A stretch of DNA of 64,000 bases from the NCBI GenBank assembly GCA_963838155.1, contig CAWIQE010000019.1, positions 310,001 to 374,000 of the forward strand, read 5' to 3'. The stretch's first letter is position 1. Every line of letters starts with the position of its first letter. The position numbers were made by a program, and so were the translations under genes. This DNA is from Pararhizobium_B sp963838155. Lineage in GTDB: Bacteria; Pseudomonadota; Alphaproteobacteria; Rhizobiales; Rhizobiaceae. Below the pieces are notes generated by a model, which worked only from the letters and a program-made list of their open reading frames with translations, was not told where the DNA came from and made no database searches. Positions 45,473 to 54,003 of this stretch are shown piece after piece.

Positions 45473-46284
45473 GCGGCCCTCCGTCCGAAGATCTTGCCGA
45501 ACAGCCCCCGCTTTTCCCCGGGGATGGTCATGGCCACGGTCTCGCCGGCCAGCCGGCGCGCCGCGTTGTAATAGGCCTGGGCCGGCGCGCTGTCGGCGTC
45601 CGCGAGGGTGACCGGGGTGCCGAGGTTCGAAGCTCTCAGGACGTCCATGCTTTCGGGCACGATCCCCAGGAGCGGGATCGAGAGGATCTCGAGCACGTCC
45701 TCGACCTTGAGCATGTCGCCCCGGTCGGCGCGGCCCGCGTCGTAGCGGGTCAGCAGCAGGTGCTTCTCGATCCGCTCGCCCTTCTCGGCCTTTTCCGTCT
45801 TGGCGTCGAGCAGGCCGATGATGCGATCGGAATCGCGGACCGAGGAGACCTCGGGATTGGTGACGACGACGGCGATGTCGGCATGCCGCATCGCCAGGGT
45901 CGCGCCGCGTTCGATGCCGGCCGGGCTGTCGCAGACGATCCAGTCGAAGTGCTTCTTGAGCTGCGCCATGACGCGCTCGACGCCTTCCGGCGTGAGGTTG
46001 TCCTTGTCCCGCGTCTGGGACGCCGGCAGGAGGAACAGGGTCTCCAGGCGCTTGTCCCGGATCAGCGCCTGAGGCAGCTTGGCGTCGCCCTGGATGACGT
46101 TGATCAGGTCGTAGACGACCCTGCGCTCGGCGCCCATGACGAGGTCGAGATTGCGCAGCCCGACGTCGAAGTCCACGACCACGGTCTTCTCGCCTCTCTT
46201 GGCCAATGCAGCACCGAGCGCGGCGGTCGACGTCGTTTTGCCGACGCCGCCCTTGCCCGATGTCACCACGATTACTTTTCCCAT
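45469..46284 (-). CDS. minD: Septum site-determining ATPase MinD
   Basis: MinD is a membrane-associated ATPase recruiting MinC. The 271-residue protein has the deviant Walker A GKGGVGKTT (residues 10-18), VVDFDVGLRNLD and the C-terminal amphipathic membrane helix KRGLFGKIFGRR. It overlaps minE and lies 32 bases after minC. Confidence 0.97.
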   Translation of the reverse strand: MGKVIVVTSGKGGVGKTTSTAALGAALAKRGEKTVVVDFDVGLRNLDLVMGAERRVVYDLINVIQGDAKLPQALIRDKRLETLFLLPASQTRDKDNLTPEGVERVMAQLKKHFDWIVCDSPAGIERGATLAMRHADIAVVVTNPEVSSVRDSDRIIGLLDAKTEKAEKGERIEKHLLLTRYDAGRADRGDMLKVEDVLEILSIPLLGIVPESMDVLRASNLGTPVTLADADSAPAQAYYNAARRLAGETVAMTIPGEKRGLFGKIFGRRAA

Positions 46285-46316
46285 GTCGCTCTCCTGTCTC
46301 CTGGCCGGCCGGCGGC

Positions 46317-47078
46317 TCAGACCAGCTTCTCTGCCATGATCGTGTCGCCGTCGAGCCAGAGCTGGACGGATTGCCCCCGCAGTTGCGGCTCCATGTCTTC
46401 GGCGGTCTTGTAGAGGCCGTCGATCGCGAGCAGCTCGGCCTCGAGCTTCCGACAGAAGATCCGTGCCGACGCGTTGCCGACGGAGCCCGCCATCGCCCGT
46501 CCCCTCAGGGTTCCGTAAACATGGATCGAGCCGCCCGCGACGATCTCCGCGCCGGACGCGACCGATCCGACGATGGTGACGTCGCCTTCGGTGAAGATGA
46601 CGGACTGGCCGGACCGCACGGGCTCGTCGATGAGCAGCGACGGCAGGGCCCGGACGGTCTTCGTCTCGGTGCGTTCGGCAAGGGCCGTCTCCTCGCGCCT
46701 CGGACCGGCGGCCGCGGCGACCTTTTCGCCGCTCTCCGCTTCGGCCTCGGCCTCGAAGTCGGGCGCCGGACGGCCGCCGCGCATGGCGGGCGGCATTCCG
46801 AGGCCGAGCAGCGACGGACGCGCGCCCTCGATGCCCATGATTCGCACGCTGCGCTCGCCGAGCTCGCCGATCAGGTCCTGAAGCTTCGCCTTGTCTATGT
46901 CGAGGCCGGCGACGTCGAGAATCACCGGCCGACCCAGGAAAAACCCGGTCGAGCGGGCGGCCAGGTCGTCCAGTCGGGCGAGCCAGTCGTCGAAGGGCAA
47001 TTCGGGAGAAAGGACGATCGCCAGGAACGAGCGTCCCTTGAGGCGGATCGGGCGGGTATCCGTTAGGAGTTTGGTCAT
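46317..47078 (-). CDS. minC: Septum site-determining protein MinC
   Basis: MinC inhibits FtsZ assembly away from midcell. The 253-residue product has an N-terminal FtsZ-binding domain (TRPIRLKGRSFLAIVL near the start) and a C-terminal beta-helix (SVIFTEGDVTIVGSVASGAE, GSIHVYGTLRGRAMAG), joined by a charged Ala/Glu linker (about 130-155). ATG 47078 was chosen over 47129 because it gives the family-typical N-terminus and has GGAAAG upstream. Confidence 0.94.
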   Translation of the reverse strand: MTKLLTDTRPIRLKGRSFLAIVLSPELPFDDWLARLDDLAARSTGFFLGRPVILDVAGLDIDKAKLQDLIGELGERSVRIMGIEGARPSLLGLGMPPAMRGGRPAPDFEAEAEAESGEKVAAAAGPRREETALAERTETKTVRALPSLLIDEPVRSGQSVIFTEGDVTIVGSVASGAEIVAGGSIHVYGTLRGRAMAGSVGNASARIFCRKLEAELLAIDGLYKTAEDMEPQLRGQSVQLWLDGDTIMAEKLV

Positions 47079-47183
47079 GTGCGTTAACTTTCCGTTTCCA
47101 GAAGGTCTAGGCGATTTGTGGTTAATCAAACGTTAACCGGCGGAGCCTGCACGGGGCTGGAGTCGATTTTCCGCGACCGCGAA

Positions 47184-47290
47184 AAGAGCGGCTCAGGGGG
47201 CCGGCACCTTTGCGCGGACAGGCTCTGCCTCGAGGTTCCTGGACGCTTCCGGACGGAAGTCCGGCTTCCGCTATTCCTGGAAGCGTTCTA
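47184..47290 (+). repeat. RIME-like element, copy C (left half degenerate)
   Basis: The right half aligns gap-free with other copies (CGCGGACA, GACGCTTCCGGACGGAAG, CTGGAAGCGTTCTAG) while the left half has drifted. The closing CTAG supplies the TAG stop of mutS on the minus strand. Confidence 0.65.
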
Positions 47291-50026
47291 GCCGGCGGCG
47301 GCCTTCTTCAGGGCGTAGATCGCCTCGAGCGCGTCGCGCGGCGTCAGGTCGTCCGGGTTCAGGGCGGCGAGCATCTCCTCCACCCTGGAGGCTGCCGGCG
47401 GCGCCGGCTGCGGGTCGCGACGGGCTCCGGCCGAGAAAAGCGGCAGGTCGTCGACCAGCGAATGGGCGGGGTTCTGCCGATCCCCTTCCTCGAGCCGCGC
47501 GAGCACGGCACGGGCCCGGGCGACCACGGATTCGGGCAGGCCGGCGATGCGTGCGACCTGGATGCCGTAGGACCGGTCCGCGGCGCCGGGCCCGACCTCG
47601 TGCAGGAAGATCACCTCGCCTTCCCACTCCTTGACGCGCATCGTCACGTTGGAGAGGCGGGGCAGCTTTTCGGACAGCGCCGTCAGCTCGTGGAAATGGG
47701 TGGCGAAGAGCGCGCGGCAGCGATTCGCCTCGTGCAGGTGCTCCACCGAGGCCCAGGCGATCGAGAGCCCGTCGAAGGTCGCCGTGCCGCGTCCGATCTC
47801 GTCGAGGATGACGAGCGAACGGCGGCTCGCCTGGTTGAGGATGGCGGCGGTCTCGACCATTTCGACCATGAAGGTCGACCGGCCCCGCGCGAGGTCGTCG
47901 GACGCGCCGACGCGCGAGAACAGGCGGTCGACGACGCCGATGCGGGCGCGGCCGGCGGGGACGAAAGACCCCATCTGGGCCATGACGGCGATCAGGGCGT
48001 TCTGCCGGAGGAACGTCGACTTTCCGCCCATGTTGGGGCCGGTGAGCAGCCAGATCGCGCCGGACTCGTCCTCGCCGGGGGGCGACAGGTCGCAGTCGTT
48101 GGCGACGAAGGGATCGGCGGCCTGGCTGCGCAGGGCCTGCTCCACGACGGGATGCCGTCCCGCAACGATCTCGAAGGCCGTCGAACCGTCGACTTCCGGT
48201 CGGCAGTAGCCCTCGCTCTCGGCAAGCAGGGCGAGCCCGCAGGAGACGTCGAGCACCGCGAGCGCACGCGCGGCGCGCCCTATCGCGTCCGCTTCGGCGA
48301 CCGCCGCGGCGACGAGTTCGTCGAAGATCCCGAATTCGACGGCGAGCGCCCGGTCGGCGGCATTGGCGATCTTCGTCTCCAGATCGGCGAGCTCCGTCGT
48401 CGTGAAGCGCATGGCGCTCGCCATGGTCTGTCGATGGATGAAGCGCGCCCGCGCCTCGTCGGTGCCGGTCAGGGCCGAGGCGTTTCCGGCACTCACCTCG
48501 ATGAAATAGCCGAGCACGTTGTTGTGCCTGATCTTGAGCGAGCGTACCCCCGTCTCCTCGGCGTAGCGCATCTGGAGCCCTGCGATCACCCGGCGCGACT
48601 GGTCCCGCAACGCCCGCATCTCGTCGAGTTCGGCGTGGTAGCCGGGGCGAACGAAATTGCCGTCGCGCCTGAGGAGCGGGACGTCGTCGGAAAGGGCCGC
48701 CGTCATGGCCTCGCCGAGCTGCCGCGGAAGCGCATCCAGCGCCGCGACCGCCCCGGCGATCTCGGAGGGCGGCCGCGAGCCGTCGAAGATGGCCGCCACG
48801 GCGGCGGCCGCCTGCAGTCCGCGGGAGAGGGACAGGAGGTCGCGCGGGCCTCCCCGGTTGAGGGCGAGCCGCGACAGGGCGCGCTGGATGTCCGGGACGT
48901 GCTTCAGTTCGTCGCCGAGGCGCTCGCCGAGCGCCGGTCCCGAGAGGAACCATGCCACCGAATCGAGGCGCGAGCGGATCGCTTCCGGGTCGGTCAGCGG
49001 CGACATCAGGCGCTCCGCCAGAAGCCGGGCGCCGGCGCCCGTCGCCGTCCGATCGATCGCGTTCAGCAGACTGCCCTGCCGCTGGCCCGACAGGGTCCGC
49101 AAGAGCTCCAGGCTGCTCCTCGTCGCCGGGTCGATGAAGAGCGTGGTTCCGGCGGCTTCCCGTTCGGGGGGCCCGAGCGGCGGGCGCTCGGAGAGCTGCG
49201 TTTTCTCGACATAGGCGATGGCTGCCGAGGCGGCGGCGAGCTCGGCGCGGCTGAAGTCGCCGAAGCCGTCGAGCGTGGCGACGTCGAAGAAGCGCTCGAC
49301 GCGGCCGGCGGCCGTGGCGCTGTCGAAGAGGACGGCGGGCTGGGGCACGGCGACCCGGCCGAGCGTGTCGAAGAGGGCCCGCAGCGACGGGTCGTGGAAG
49401 ACCGGCTCGGCGACGACGACCTCGCGCGGGTCGACGCGCAGGATGTCGGCGAGCAACCGGTCGGCGGTCGATTCGGCCAGCCGGAAGGTGCCGGTGGAGA
49501 TGTCGATCCAGGCCAGCCCGAACACCCCCTCCCCCCGGAGGCGCGCGAGCGCCATGAGGTAGTTCGGCTCCGAGGGCGAGAGCAGCTTGTCCTCCGTCAG
49601 CGTGCCGGGCGTCACGAGCCGGACGACGTCGCGGCGCACGACCGACTTGGAGCCGCGCTTCCGCGCCTCGGCGGGATCCTCGACCTGCTCGCAGACGGCG
49701 ACGCGATAGCCGAGCGCGATGAGCTTCTGCAGGTAGTCGTCGGCCGCGTGGATCGGGACGCCGCACATGGCGATATCCCGGCCGAGATGCTTGCCGCGCT
49801 TCGTCAGCGTGATGCCGAGGGACCGCGAGGCCATGACGGCATCCTCGAAGAAGAGCTCGTAGAAGTCGCCCATCCGGTAGAAGAGCAGCGAGTCCGGATT
49901 GGCGGCCTTGATCTCGATGTACTGCTCCATCATCGGCGTGGCGGCGGCGCGGCTTTCCGCGCTGGCGAGCTCGGCCGCCTTCCATGCGTTTTCGGGGATG
50001 GGAGTCTGGTCCGTCACGAGCGGCAT
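47288..50026 (-). CDS. mutS: DNA mismatch repair protein MutS
   Basis: MutS recognises mismatches and recruits MutL. From ATG 50026 the 912-residue protein has the mismatch-binding domain with YRMGDFYELFFEDA (the Phe-x-Glu motif) and the ATPase core with Walker A TGPNMGGKSTFLRQ near residue 665 and ILDEIGRGTATFDG. The longer frame upstream is non-coding leader. Its TAG stop is formed by the edge of RIME copy C. maeB is divergent upstream, a rhizobial neighbourhood with glnD. Confidence 0.96.
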   Translation of the reverse strand: MPLVTDQTPIPENAWKAAELASAESRAAATPMMEQYIEIKAANPDSLLFYRMGDFYELFFEDAVMASRSLGITLTKRGKHLGRDIAMCGVPIHAADDYLQKLIALGYRVAVCEQVEDPAEARKRGSKSVVRRDVVRLVTPGTLTEDKLLSPSEPNYLMALARLRGEGVFGLAWIDISTGTFRLAESTADRLLADILRVDPREVVVAEPVFHDPSLRALFDTLGRVAVPQPAVLFDSATAAGRVERFFDVATLDGFGDFSRAELAAASAAIAYVEKTQLSERPPLGPPEREAAGTTLFIDPATRSSLELLRTLSGQRQGSLLNAIDRTATGAGARLLAERLMSPLTDPEAIRSRLDSVAWFLSGPALGERLGDELKHVPDIQRALSRLALNRGGPRDLLSLSRGLQAAAAVAAIFDGSRPPSEIAGAVAALDALPRQLGEAMTAALSDDVPLLRRDGNFVRPGYHAELDEMRALRDQSRRVIAGLQMRYAEETGVRSLKIRHNNVLGYFIEVSAGNASALTGTDEARARFIHRQTMASAMRFTTTELADLETKIANAADRALAVEFGIFDELVAAAVAEADAIGRAARALAVLDVSCGLALLAESEGYCRPEVDGSTAFEIVAGRHPVVEQALRSQAADPFVANDCDLSPPGEDESGAIWLLTGPNMGGKSTFLRQNALIAVMAQMGSFVPAGRARIGVVDRLFSRVGASDDLARGRSTFMVEMVETAAILNQASRRSLVILDEIGRGTATFDGLSIAWASVEHLHEANRCRALFATHFHELTALSEKLPRLSNVTMRVKEWEGEVIFLHEVGPGAADRSYGIQVARIAGLPESVVARARAVLARLEEGDRQNPAHSLVDDLPLFSAGARRDPQPAPPAASRVEEMLAALNPDDLTPRDALEAIYALKKAAAG

Positions 50027-50170
50027 GCCTCGATCGCGCGATAAACACCATTGCCCCGGAAAGCGGCAATGGAGGGCTTTACGTCGCACCCTAACGGTGC
50101 TTGCTTGTCGAAGACAACAGAACGAGGCGCCGATCAAGCGGCTGCCCACAACAGGTTGAGGAAACGCGAC

Positions 50171-52444
50171 ATGGAGAAGAAGCTGTCCCGCTCGACACTG
50201 ACGGAACAGGAAGCGCTCGAGTTCCACGCCGGAGGACGCCCGGGCAAGCTCGAGATCACGCCGACCAAGGCGATGGCGACGCAGAGGGACCTGTCGCTTG
50301 CCTATTCGCCCGGGGTCGCGGTGCCGGTCAAGGCGATCGCCGAGGATCCGAGCCGCGCCTTCGACTACACCACGCGCGGAAACATGGTGGCCGTCATCTC
50401 CAACGGCACCGCGATCCTAGGCCTCGGCAATCTGGGGGCACTGGCGTCGAAGCCGGTGATGGAGGGCAAGGCCGTGCTCTTCAAGCGCTTCGCCGACGTG
50501 GATTCGATCGACCTCGAGGTCGACACGGAGGACGTCGATGCCTTCGTCAACTGCGTGAGATACCTCGGGCCCTCCTTCGGCGGCATCAACCTGGAAGACA
50601 TCAAGGCGCCCGACTGCTTCATCATCGAGGAGCGGCTGCGGGAGCTGATGGACATCCCCGTCTTCCACGACGACCAGCACGGAACGGCGATCATCGCGGC
50701 GGCGGGGCTCATCAACGCCCTCCACCTGACGGGCCGCGACGTCAAGACGACCAAGCTCGTGTGCAACGGCGCGGGCGCGGCGGCCATCGCCTGCATGGAT
50801 CTCATCAAGGCGATGGGGTTCACGCCGGGAAACATCACGCTGTGCGACACCAAGGGCGTCATCCACGAGGGGCGCACCGAGGGCATGAACCAGTGGAAGT
50901 CCGCCCACGCCATCAAGACCGACGACCGCTCGCTCGCCGACGCCGTCAAGGGAGCCGACGTCTTCTTCGGGCTGTCGGTCAAGGGCGCCCTGACCGAGGA
51001 CATGGTGCGCTCGATGGCCGACAGGCCGATCATCTTCGCCATGGCCAACCCGGACCCGGAAATCACGCCGGAGGAAGTCGCCGCGATCCGCGAGGACGCG
51101 ATCATGGCGACCGGCCGTTCCGACTATCCGAACCAGGTCAACAACGTGCTCGGCTTCCCCTACATCTTCCGCGGCGCGCTCGACGTCAGGGCGACCTCGA
51201 TCAACGAGGAGATGAAGGTCGCCGCGGCGGAGGCGCTGGCCCAGCTCGCCCGCGAAGACGTTCCGGACGACGTGGCGGCCGCCTACCAGGGCAACAGGCC
51301 CCGCTTCGGGCCCCAGTACATCATCCCCGTGCCGTTCGACCCGCGGCTGATCTCGGCCATCCCCGTCGCCGTCGCAAGGGCCGCGATGGACAGCGGCGTC
51401 GCGCGCCGACCGATCGGCGACCTGGAGGCGTACACGGCGGAGCTGTCCGCCCGGCGCGATCCCATCGCCTCGACGCTCCAGAGGATCTACGAGCGGGTCC
51501 GGCGCCAGCCCAGGCGCGTCGTCTTCGCCGAGGGCGAGGAGGAGCAGGTGATGCGGGCGGCGATCTCCTACGTCAACCAGCGTCTCGGCACGGCCATCCT
51601 CGTCGGCCGCGAGGACATCATGGAGGAGACGGCGCGCCAGGCGGGCATAGACCTGAACCGGCCGGGCATCGAACTCGTCAACGCGCGCATCTCCAAGCGG
51701 CGCGGCACCTATACCGACTATCTCTACGCGCGACTCCAGCGCAGCGGCTATCTCCTTCGCGACTGCCAGCGGCTGATCAACACCGACCGCAACCATTTCG
51801 GGGCCACCATGGTGGCCTGCGGCGATGCCGACGCGATGGTGACCGGCACCACGCGAAACTACTCGACCGCGCTGTCCGATATCCGCCATTGCATCGACGC
51901 CAAGCCCGGCCATCTCGTCGTCGGGGTCTCGATGGCGCTCTGCCGCGGCCGCACGGTGCTCGTGGCGGATACGGCCGTGATCGACATCCCCACGGCGGAG
52001 CAGCTCGCCGACATCGCCGAGGAGGCGGCGGGGCTTGCGCGGCGGATGGGCTACGAGCCGAGGGTCGCCATGCTGGCCTATTCCAATTTCGGCCAGCCGA
52101 CGGGCGAACGGTCCGAGCGGGTGCGCGAGGCGGTCCGCATACTGGACAAGCGCAGGGTCGACTTCGAGTTCGACGGAGACATGGCCGCCGACACCGCGCT
52201 CAGCGCGCGCGCCATGGAGCTCTATCCCTTCTCCCGGCTCTCCGGCACGGCCAACGTCCTCGTCATGCCGGCGCTGCATTCCGCGTCGATCTCGACCAAG
52301 ATGCTGCAGGAACTCGGCGGATCGACGGTGATCGGGCCGTTGCTCGTGGGGCTCGACAAGCCGGTGCAGATCGTGTCGATGGGCGCGAAGGATTCCGACA
52401 TCGTCAACATGGCCGCGATCGCCGCCTACAGCGCGGCCGGCTGA
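50171..52444 (+). CDS. maeB: NADP-type malic enzyme with phosphotransacetylase-like C-domain
   Basis: Converts malate to pyruvate with CO2 release and NAD(P)H. The 758-residue two-domain protein starts MEKKLSRSTLTEQEALEFHA at ATG 50171 (GAGG nine bases upstream). The malic enzyme half (1-430) has SLAYSPGVAVPVKAI, DIPVFHDDQHGTAIIAAAGL and NGAGAAAIACMDLIKAM; the C-terminal half (from about 440) resembles phosphotransacetylase (FAEGEEEQVMRAA) but in this family is regulatory. Rhizobia have both Dme and Tme of this design; which one cannot be decided from sequence alone. Confidence 0.93.
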   Translation: MEKKLSRSTLTEQEALEFHAGGRPGKLEITPTKAMATQRDLSLAYSPGVAVPVKAIAEDPSRAFDYTTRGNMVAVISNGTAILGLGNLGALASKPVMEGKAVLFKRFADVDSIDLEVDTEDVDAFVNCVRYLGPSFGGINLEDIKAPDCFIIEERLRELMDIPVFHDDQHGTAIIAAAGLINALHLTGRDVKTTKLVCNGAGAAAIACMDLIKAMGFTPGNITLCDTKGVIHEGRTEGMNQWKSAHAIKTDDRSLADAVKGADVFFGLSVKGALTEDMVRSMADRPIIFAMANPDPEITPEEVAAIREDAIMATGRSDYPNQVNNVLGFPYIFRGALDVRATSINEEMKVAAAEALAQLAREDVPDDVAAAYQGNRPRFGPQYIIPVPFDPRLISAIPVAVARAAMDSGVARRPIGDLEAYTAELSARRDPIASTLQRIYERVRRQPRRVVFAEGEEEQVMRAAISYVNQRLGTAILVGREDIMEETARQAGIDLNRPGIELVNARISKRRGTYTDYLYARLQRSGYLLRDCQRLINTDRNHFGATMVACGDADAMVTGTTRNYSTALSDIRHCIDAKPGHLVVGVSMALCRGRTVLVADTAVIDIPTAEQLADIAEEAAGLARRMGYEPRVAMLAYSNFGQPTGERSERVREAVRILDKRRVDFEFDGDMAADTALSARAMELYPFSRLSGTANVLVMPALHSASISTKMLQELGGSTVIGPLLVGLDKPVQIVSMGAKDSDIVNMAAIAAYSAAG

Positions 52445-52498
52445 CGACACATTGCCTTCGCATCAGGAACAAATTTCGGCCGGGATCATTTCCCGTCC

Positions 52499-52705
52499 AT
52501 GATGAGAAGCAAGAAGGCCATCCTCCTGATCGGGACGTCGCTCGCCGCGTGCCTGACCGCCGCCCTGATGGGTCTGGCGATCATGACCGGGCCAGCCGTC
52601 AGCAGCCAGATGCGGACGACGGCGGGGCCGTGGTCGGGATGCCGGGCGGCCGTGCGTCCGCTTCTCGCGGCTCGCTGCATGAACGGGCATACCGGAAAGT
52701 CGTGA
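52499..52705 (+). CDS. Possible small exported protein
   Basis: A 68-residue frame after maeB with a basic start and a hydrophobic stretch (MMRSKKAILLIGTSLAACLT), then a polar Arg/Cys-containing tail. The upstream region has no clear ribosome binding site, and it lies in a 387-base gap otherwise holding a RIME copy. I recognise no family; it may be a chance frame. Confidence 0.25.
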   Translation: MMRSKKAILLIGTSLAACLTAALMGLAIMTGPAVSSQMRTTAGPWSGCRAAVRPLLAARCMNGHTGKS

Positions 52706-52719
52706 TCGCGAGCCGACGC

Positions 52720-52733
52720 CTAGAGCGCTCTAG
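52720..52733. repeat. Minimal remnant of a CTAG-ended element
   Basis: CTAGAGCGCTCTAG is exactly the left end (CTAGAGC) of the RIME-like element joined to its right end (GCTCTAG), as if the interior had been lost. It shares its final CTAG with the start of full copy D. Confidence 0.5.
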
Positions 52734-52835
52734 AGCCTGTCCGCGTTTCACGGAATCGCGGACACGCTCTATCTCTTTGTTTCTGCGCGCTTCCGGACGG
52801 AAAACCGGTTTCCACTTTTCCTGAAAGCGCTCTAG
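52730..52835 (+). repeat. RIME-like palindromic element, copy D
   Basis: The best-preserved copy: CTAGAGC left end, hairpin GTCCGCG/CGCGGAC, CTCTATCTCTTTG, hairpin around GGAAAACCGGTTTCC, and GCTCTAG right end. The right CTAG supplies the TAG stop of olsB on the minus strand. Confidence 0.85.
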
Positions 52836-53707
52836 GCGAACCGCCTGGCGTCGGCGCCGTAATAGTTCAGATAGCGGTGGTTGATGTTGGCGATCGGCAG
52901 CACGATCATGACGTCGGTGGTCCGGAAGGAATGGTCCACGAAGGCGCCGTCCCCGACCATCGCTCCCAGCCTAAGATATCCCTTGACGAGAGGCGGCATG
53001 GTCGCCAGCGCCTGGCGGGGGTGGATCGCCTCCGACGGCATCAGGTCCATCGGCCGGTAGAGGCCGGACAGGGCGGAGACCGACCAGTCGGGCGTCGTCG
53101 GGCAGTTGTGATGCAGGAAGGAGAGCGCCAGCGCGTGCGCCTCCGGGCGGATGCCGGAGAACGAGGCGCAGCCGAACATGACGTCGACGCCGTACCGGAG
53201 CGCATAGGCCCAGTTTCCCTGCCACAGAACCTCGAGCGTGCGCCGGGTCCGGTAGGGCGGAAGGACACAGGACCGCCCGAGCTCCATGAACTGCTTGTCC
53301 GGATGGCGCGCGGTCAGATCGTCGATGGTGAATTCGGACGCCGAGTAGAACCCGCCATGCGCCCGCGCGACGCTTTCCCTCAGCAGTCGATAGGTCCCGA
53401 CGACCTGTTCTTCCGGCTCGCCGTCGATATCCGTGTCGAGCACGAGAAGGTGGTCGCAGATTTCGTCGAACGTGTCCATGTCGCGCCGCTGCCGGACGTT
53501 CTCGGGCGACATGCTGGCGCCCATCTCCTCGGCGAAGACCCGGTAGCGGACGCTCTGGGCGGCGGCGATCTCGCCCTCCGTCGCAGCGAGCCGCGTTTCC
53601 AGCGGCCCGATCCGTCCAAGCGGCTGGAGACTGTCAGCGCAGGTCTGGAGCAAACCTTCTCGCACCTTGCCTTCTTCTGGATCCTGGTTGCCGAGACGGA
53701 TGCTCAT
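52832..53707 (-). CDS. olsB: L-ornithine N-alpha-acyltransferase (OlsB-like)
   Basis: OlsB transfers a 3-hydroxyacyl group from ACP to ornithine, the first step in ornithine lipid synthesis, a membrane response to phosphate limitation in rhizobia. The 291-residue GNAT-like protein contains QSVRYRVFAEEMGA, ELGRSCVLPPYRTRRTLEVLW and HHNCPTTPDWSV, characteristic of the family. PlsC at 33195 could supply the second, OlsA-type step. ATG 53707 is preceded by a 130-base gap; the stop is provided by RIME copy D. Confidence 0.9.
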   Translation of the reverse strand: MSIRLGNQDPEEGKVREGLLQTCADSLQPLGRIGPLETRLAATEGEIAAAQSVRYRVFAEEMGASMSPENVRQRRDMDTFDEICDHLLVLDTDIDGEPEEQVVGTYRLLRESVARAHGGFYSASEFTIDDLTARHPDKQFMELGRSCVLPPYRTRRTLEVLWQGNWAYALRYGVDVMFGCASFSGIRPEAHALALSFLHHNCPTTPDWSVSALSGLYRPMDLMPSEAIHPRQALATMPPLVKGYLRLGAMVGDGAFVDHSFRTTDVMIVLPIANINHRYLNYYGADARRFA

Positions 53708-53832
53708 TCAAGTCACCATTCCATTTGTCGCATACCGCCAAGAATCATGACTGTGCGACAGCATCGTGACAGGCCCCGACCCGTTCTGGCAACCGTCGGC
53801 CCGAAAATTCGGGGGTCTTATCGACGCACCGA

Positions 53833-53886
53833 CTTACGCGCTTCCGGACGGAAAACCGGTTTCCACTTTTCCTGGAAGCGCTCTAG
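53833..53886 (+). repeat. RIME-like element, copy E (right half only)
   Basis: Matches the right half of copies B and D from ACGCGCTTCCGG through GGAAAACCGGTTTCC to GCGCTCTAG. The left half is absent. Its terminal CTAG is also the first four bases of the adjacent CTAGTGGT element. Confidence 0.8.
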
Positions 53887-54003
53887 TGGTGCGATCCTAA
53901 CAGATGGTACCATCTGTTAGGAAAAATCGCCCCACCAGATCAATAGCTTGTGGGCTGACTTTTCCAAACGGATGGGAACCATCCGTTTGGGTCAGACCAC
54001 TAG
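53883..54003. repeat. CTAGTGGT-bounded three-hairpin element
   Basis: A 121-base unit with inverted ends CTAGTGGT (53883-53890) and ACCACTAG (53996-54003). Inside are a perfect 28-base palindrome (53895-53922, centred on GGTACC), a CCCAC/GTGGG stem (53931-53954) and a 12-bp stem CCAAACGGATGG/CCATCCGTTTGG with a three-base loop (53964-53990). The folded RNA or DNA would be cloverleaf-like. Its right CTAG forms the TAG stop of the hybrid kinase gene. Confidence 0.8.

Noticed and set aside
47210..50044. 944-residue plus-strand frame opposite mutS
   Set aside because: Antisense shadow of mutS with no recognisable domain.
53833..53886. RIME copy E as an ordinary intrinsic terminator for olsB or the kinase
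   Set aside because: It lies upstream of the olsB start on that strand, has no T tract and matches the other dispersed copies base for base.
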